A DNA stretch of 64,000 bases from Bradyrhizobium zhengyangense (lineage in GTDB: Bacteria; Pseudomonadota; Alphaproteobacteria; Rhizobiales; Xanthobacteraceae): the NCBI RefSeq assembly GCF_022012435.1, contig NZ_JAKLUA010000011.1, positions 1 through 64,000 on the forward strand, read 5' to 3'. Position 1 is the stretch's first letter, and each line of letters opens with the position of its first letter. The position numbers and the translations under genes were made by a program. The notes beneath the pieces are model-generated. The model was not told the origin of the DNA and did not search any database. It was given only the letters and a program-made list of their open reading frames with translations. Positions 61,840-64,000 of the stretch are shown here, in pieces.

Positions 61840-63099
61840 TTATGGGAAAAGCCCTCGGGTCGTTTTCGCTGCCCGCACTCGTTCGACACCTATGGCCATG
61901 GCGGCGGTTCGATGAGAGACGTTGTCACGAGCGGCGCGGGTAACCATATCGTTGAATGCGCGATCGAGGATCTGATATTCCCTCCGCATAACCTCTTCTT
62001 CTTCCCAGAACAATTGCTGGAGGTCTTGAAGCCACTCGAAATAACTCACGATCACGCCGCCCGAGTTACAGAGAATATCCGGTATGAGGAATATCTCGTT
62101 GCGGCGCCTCTCTAGGACCAGATCAGCCTCCGGAGTGGTCGGGCCGTTGGCGCCCTCAGCAAGCACGCGACATCGCAGATCCCGCGCCACGCGATCATCG
62201 ATCACCCGCTCCATGGCTGCTGGCACAAGGACGTCGCAAGGAAGCTGCAGGAGCTCGGCTGGATCGAGACGGGGCGCTTCGTGATAATCAGACAGACTTC
62301 CGTGCCTCGCCGCATGACGGATCAACTGTGTGACGTTGAGGCCTGCACGGTCGTAAAATGCGCCCGTGTGGTCGCCGACACCTACTATCTTGACGCCGCT
62401 CCTGCTCAACTCCAGTGCCGCGTACGAGCCGACGTTGCCGAAGCCTTGAACCACCGCGGTCGCCGTCGACCAGTCGATCGACAGATCCTTCAAAACTCGT
62501 TTGGCCAGATGGGCGACGCCGCGTCCTGTCGCCTCCCGACGCCCTAAGGTGCCTCCCGCGCCAACAGGCTTGCCGGTTACGATCTCCGTTACGGTACGCC
62601 CCTGGTACATGGAATACGTGTCCATGAACCACGCCATCACTTGCTCGTTGGTGCCCATATCGGGAGCCATGACGTCGACGTGCGGACCCACGAACGGAAT
62701 CATCTCCTGCATATAGCGGCGCGAGAGCGCCTCAAGCTCTCGGTGGGAAATCTTCGCTGGATCGACACGAATACCGCCCTTCGCGCCGCCATAGGGTAGT
62801 CCGACCAGTGCGCATTTCCAGCTCATCCAAATCGCGAGGGCGGCGACTTCGCCGATATCAACACTAGCGGCAAAGCGCGTTCCTCCCTTGGTCGGCCCGA
62901 GTGTAAGGTGATGCTGGACTCGATAGCCCTCGAATACGGAGATCGACCCGTCATCACAATGGATGGGGCAAGAAACCGAGATGGCGCGCTTGGGAAGAAG
63001 CAAGCGGCTGCGTTCGTCGATGGGAATTGCCAGATGATCGGCAATCACGGTGAACTGTCGTGAAGCCATCTCGAAGACGGGCCCACTATAGATGCTCAT
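61840..63099 (-). CDS. Glutamate dehydrogenase (Glu/Leu/Phe/Val family)
   Basis: This 419-residue protein reads YRVQHHLTLGPTKGGTRFAA, the catalytic-Lys region WMSWKCALVGLPYGGAKGGI, then FVGPHVDVMAPDMGTNEQVM and TVTEIVTGKPVGAGGTLGRR. The NAD(P)-binding Rossmann motif is VVQGFGNVGSYAALELSRSG and the C-terminus has ILCNSGGVIVSYFEWLQDLQ. It interconverts glutamate and 2-oxoglutarate and could drain glutamate made from 5-oxoproline or transamination. It ends 55 bases after the terminator of the LysR gene and is convergent with it. Confidence 0.93.
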   Translation of the reverse strand: MSIYSGPVFEMASRQFTVIADHLAIPIDERSRLLLPKRAISVSCPIHCDDGSISVFEGYRVQHHLTLGPTKGGTRFAASVDIGEVAALAIWMSWKCALVGLPYGGAKGGIRVDPAKISHRELEALSRRYMQEMIPFVGPHVDVMAPDMGTNEQVMAWFMDTYSMYQGRTVTEIVTGKPVGAGGTLGRREATGRGVAHLAKRVLKDLSIDWSTATAVVQGFGNVGSYAALELSRSGVKIVGVGDHTGAFYDRAGLNVTQLIRHAARHGSLSDYHEAPRLDPAELLQLPCDVLVPAAMERVIDDRVARDLRCRVLAEGANGPTTPEADLVLERRRNEIFLIPDILCNSGGVIVSYFEWLQDLQQLFWEEEEVMRREYQILDRAFNDMVTRAARDNVSHRTAAMAIGVERVRAAKTTRGLFP

Positions 63100-63252
63100 T
63101 TTGGCTCCGATTTATCAATAAGCGACGGCCCGGGAGCAATCGACTAAGCGCCCGCGAGCGGATGGAGGACGCGCGGCTGTCTCGCAGCGCCGGCGATCAC
63201 GTGAGAACTTGCGGGCGTGCAAGCACGCAGGCCCGAAATAGCAGCGGGATGT

Positions 63253-64000
63253 CTACTGCAATCGGAGCCACACGCTCTTCGTCTGAAGGAAATCCTTCAT
63301 CGCGTCGATCCCACTTTCACGCCCCAAGCCGGATGTCTTGTAACCACCAAAGGGAACGGCAGGATCAGTCTTCCGATACATGTTGATCCAGACCGTTCCG
63401 GCCTGGAGTCGGGCTGCGACGCGGTGAGCGCGACTTACGTCCTTGGTCCAGAATCCCCCGGCTAAGCCGAAGTTGGTCGCATTAGCCGTGCGGATCGCAT
63501 CCTCTTCATCCTTGAACGCGATAACAGAAAGAACGGGACCAAAGACTTCCTGCTGGGAAATCGTCATCGTGTTCTTCACATCGGCATAGATCGTCGGTTC
63601 GACGAACCATCCCTTGCCGCATTCCGGGGCGTGGGATCGCTTGCCGCCAAGCACTAGCCGCGCGCCCTCCGAGCTGGCTGTGTCAATCATCGAAAGTATC
63701 TTGCGGAATTGCTGTTCCGTCGCGACAGGGCCGATGTCGGTCGCTGGATCCAACGGGTCGCCCAGCCGCATGCCGCTTCCACGCCGGACCAGCTTTTCAA
63801 GGATCTGTTCAAGCACCGTCTCTTGAACGAGTAGGCGGGAGCCCGCGACACATGTTTGCCCGGTCGAGGAGAAAATACCTCCGACGGCACCGGCTGCCGC
63901 AGCATCCAGATCGGCGTCCTCGAAAATGATGTTAGGCGATTTCCCGCCCAGTTCCAGGGCTACCGGTTTGAGGTGGCGAGCGGCGAGCTCGTAGACTTTG
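63253..64000 (-). CDS. Aldehyde dehydrogenase, 5' part outside the window
   Basis: The frame is open to the window edge and gives about the last 248 residues of an NAD(P)-dependent aldehyde dehydrogenase. The catalytic Glu is in VALELGGKSPNIIFEDADLD and the catalytic Cys in GGIFSSTGQTCVAGSRLLVQ. The C-terminal core has ISQQEVFGPVLSVIAFKDEE, VPFGGYKTSGLGRESGIDAM and a final KSVWLRL. It lies upstream of glutamate dehydrogenase on the same strand, with about 150 bases between. Confidence 0.9.
   Translation of the reverse strand, partial: KVYELAARHLKPVALELGGKSPNIIFEDADLDAAAAGAVGGIFSSTGQTCVAGSRLLVQETVLEQILEKLVRRGSGMRLGDPLDPATDIGPVATEQQFRKILSMIDTASSEGARLVLGGKRSHAPECGKGWFVEPTIYADVKNTMTISQQEVFGPVLSVIAFKDEEDAIRTANATNFGLAGGFWTKDVSRAHRVAARLQAGTVWINMYRKTDPAVPFGGYKTSGLGRESGIDAMKDFLQTKSVWLRLQ

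Noticed and set aside
1..64000. CRISPR arrays, tRNA or rRNA genes
   Set aside because: No regularly spaced direct repeats and no tRNA- or rRNA-like sequences were seen on either strand by eye.

Overview
The window is high-GC DNA with the gene content of a soil alphaproteobacterium. The best guess is Bradyrhizobium or a close Rhizobiales relative, based on the family mix: VirK, EtfAB, Ehu-type and TctC/Bug transport, and abundant IS66, IS630, IS5, IS701, IS91 and IS110 debris. This is an inference; no rRNA or other marker gene is present. I saw no tRNA, rRNA or CRISPR array. It reads as an accessory, catabolic region built between insertion-sequence scars.

Layout. 1-8150 is IS-rich: an IS66 tnpC tail, a complete IS4/Tn5-like element with 9-bp target duplication, a virK-family gene, a small secreted peptide, IS110/IS66 fragments, a DUF2130 coiled-coil protein and a complete IS5-type element that splits a small ORF. 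8217-15928 (minus strand) is an IclR - fused hydantoinase/oxoprolinase - RraA-like - aminotransferase operon (the last gene frameshifted), with a TctC/Bug binding protein upstream. 16216-16575 holds IS21/IS66 relics. 16987-20415 is a tightly packed MmgE/PrpD - PrpF - ComA-like operon. 20810-27733 is a second IS zone: an IS630 element carrying its own small winged-helix gene, an orphan LuxR domain behind a sigma-54-type promoter, an IS701 relic, and an IS91-type transposase with a tyrosine integrase.

27969-38321 holds etfBA, divergent from a TcuA-like FAD dehydrogenase plus a four-gene NitT/TauT-type ABC importer, then a minus-strand CaiB-type CoA-transferase - CitE-like lyase pair and a YeiH-type membrane protein. 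38408-48451 carries a LysR gene, a TrmB-like regulator, a second LysR gene, an ehuBCDA-like amino-acid importer, a DUF1989 protein, a wrecked beta-carbonic anhydrase and an intact aminotransferase. 48769-58462 is a long plus-strand run: maleate-isomerase/Asp-Glu-racemase-like enzyme, PotABCD-type importer, then BCCP - PxpB - PxpC - BCCP-like - PxpA - biotin carboxylase, mostly with ATGA overlaps. 58600-64000 holds a second CaiB-type CoA-transferase with a MaoC-type hydratase, a LysR gene, glutamate dehydrogenase and a partial aldehyde dehydrogenase.

How it fits together. The theme is uptake and breakdown of small organic acids and amino-acid/lactam compounds. Four widely spaced promoters, in front of PrpD, between etfB and the FAD dehydrogenase, in front of the CoA-transferase/CitE pair, and in front of the maleate-isomerase-like gene, carry the same inverted repeat, TAGTA-N8-TACTA with constant spacing. 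They look like one regulon whose regulator is not obvious in the window. A biotinyl-domain protein lacking the biotinyl lysine (55889-56302) and the PrpD-PrpF-ComA operon are the most unusual coding features.
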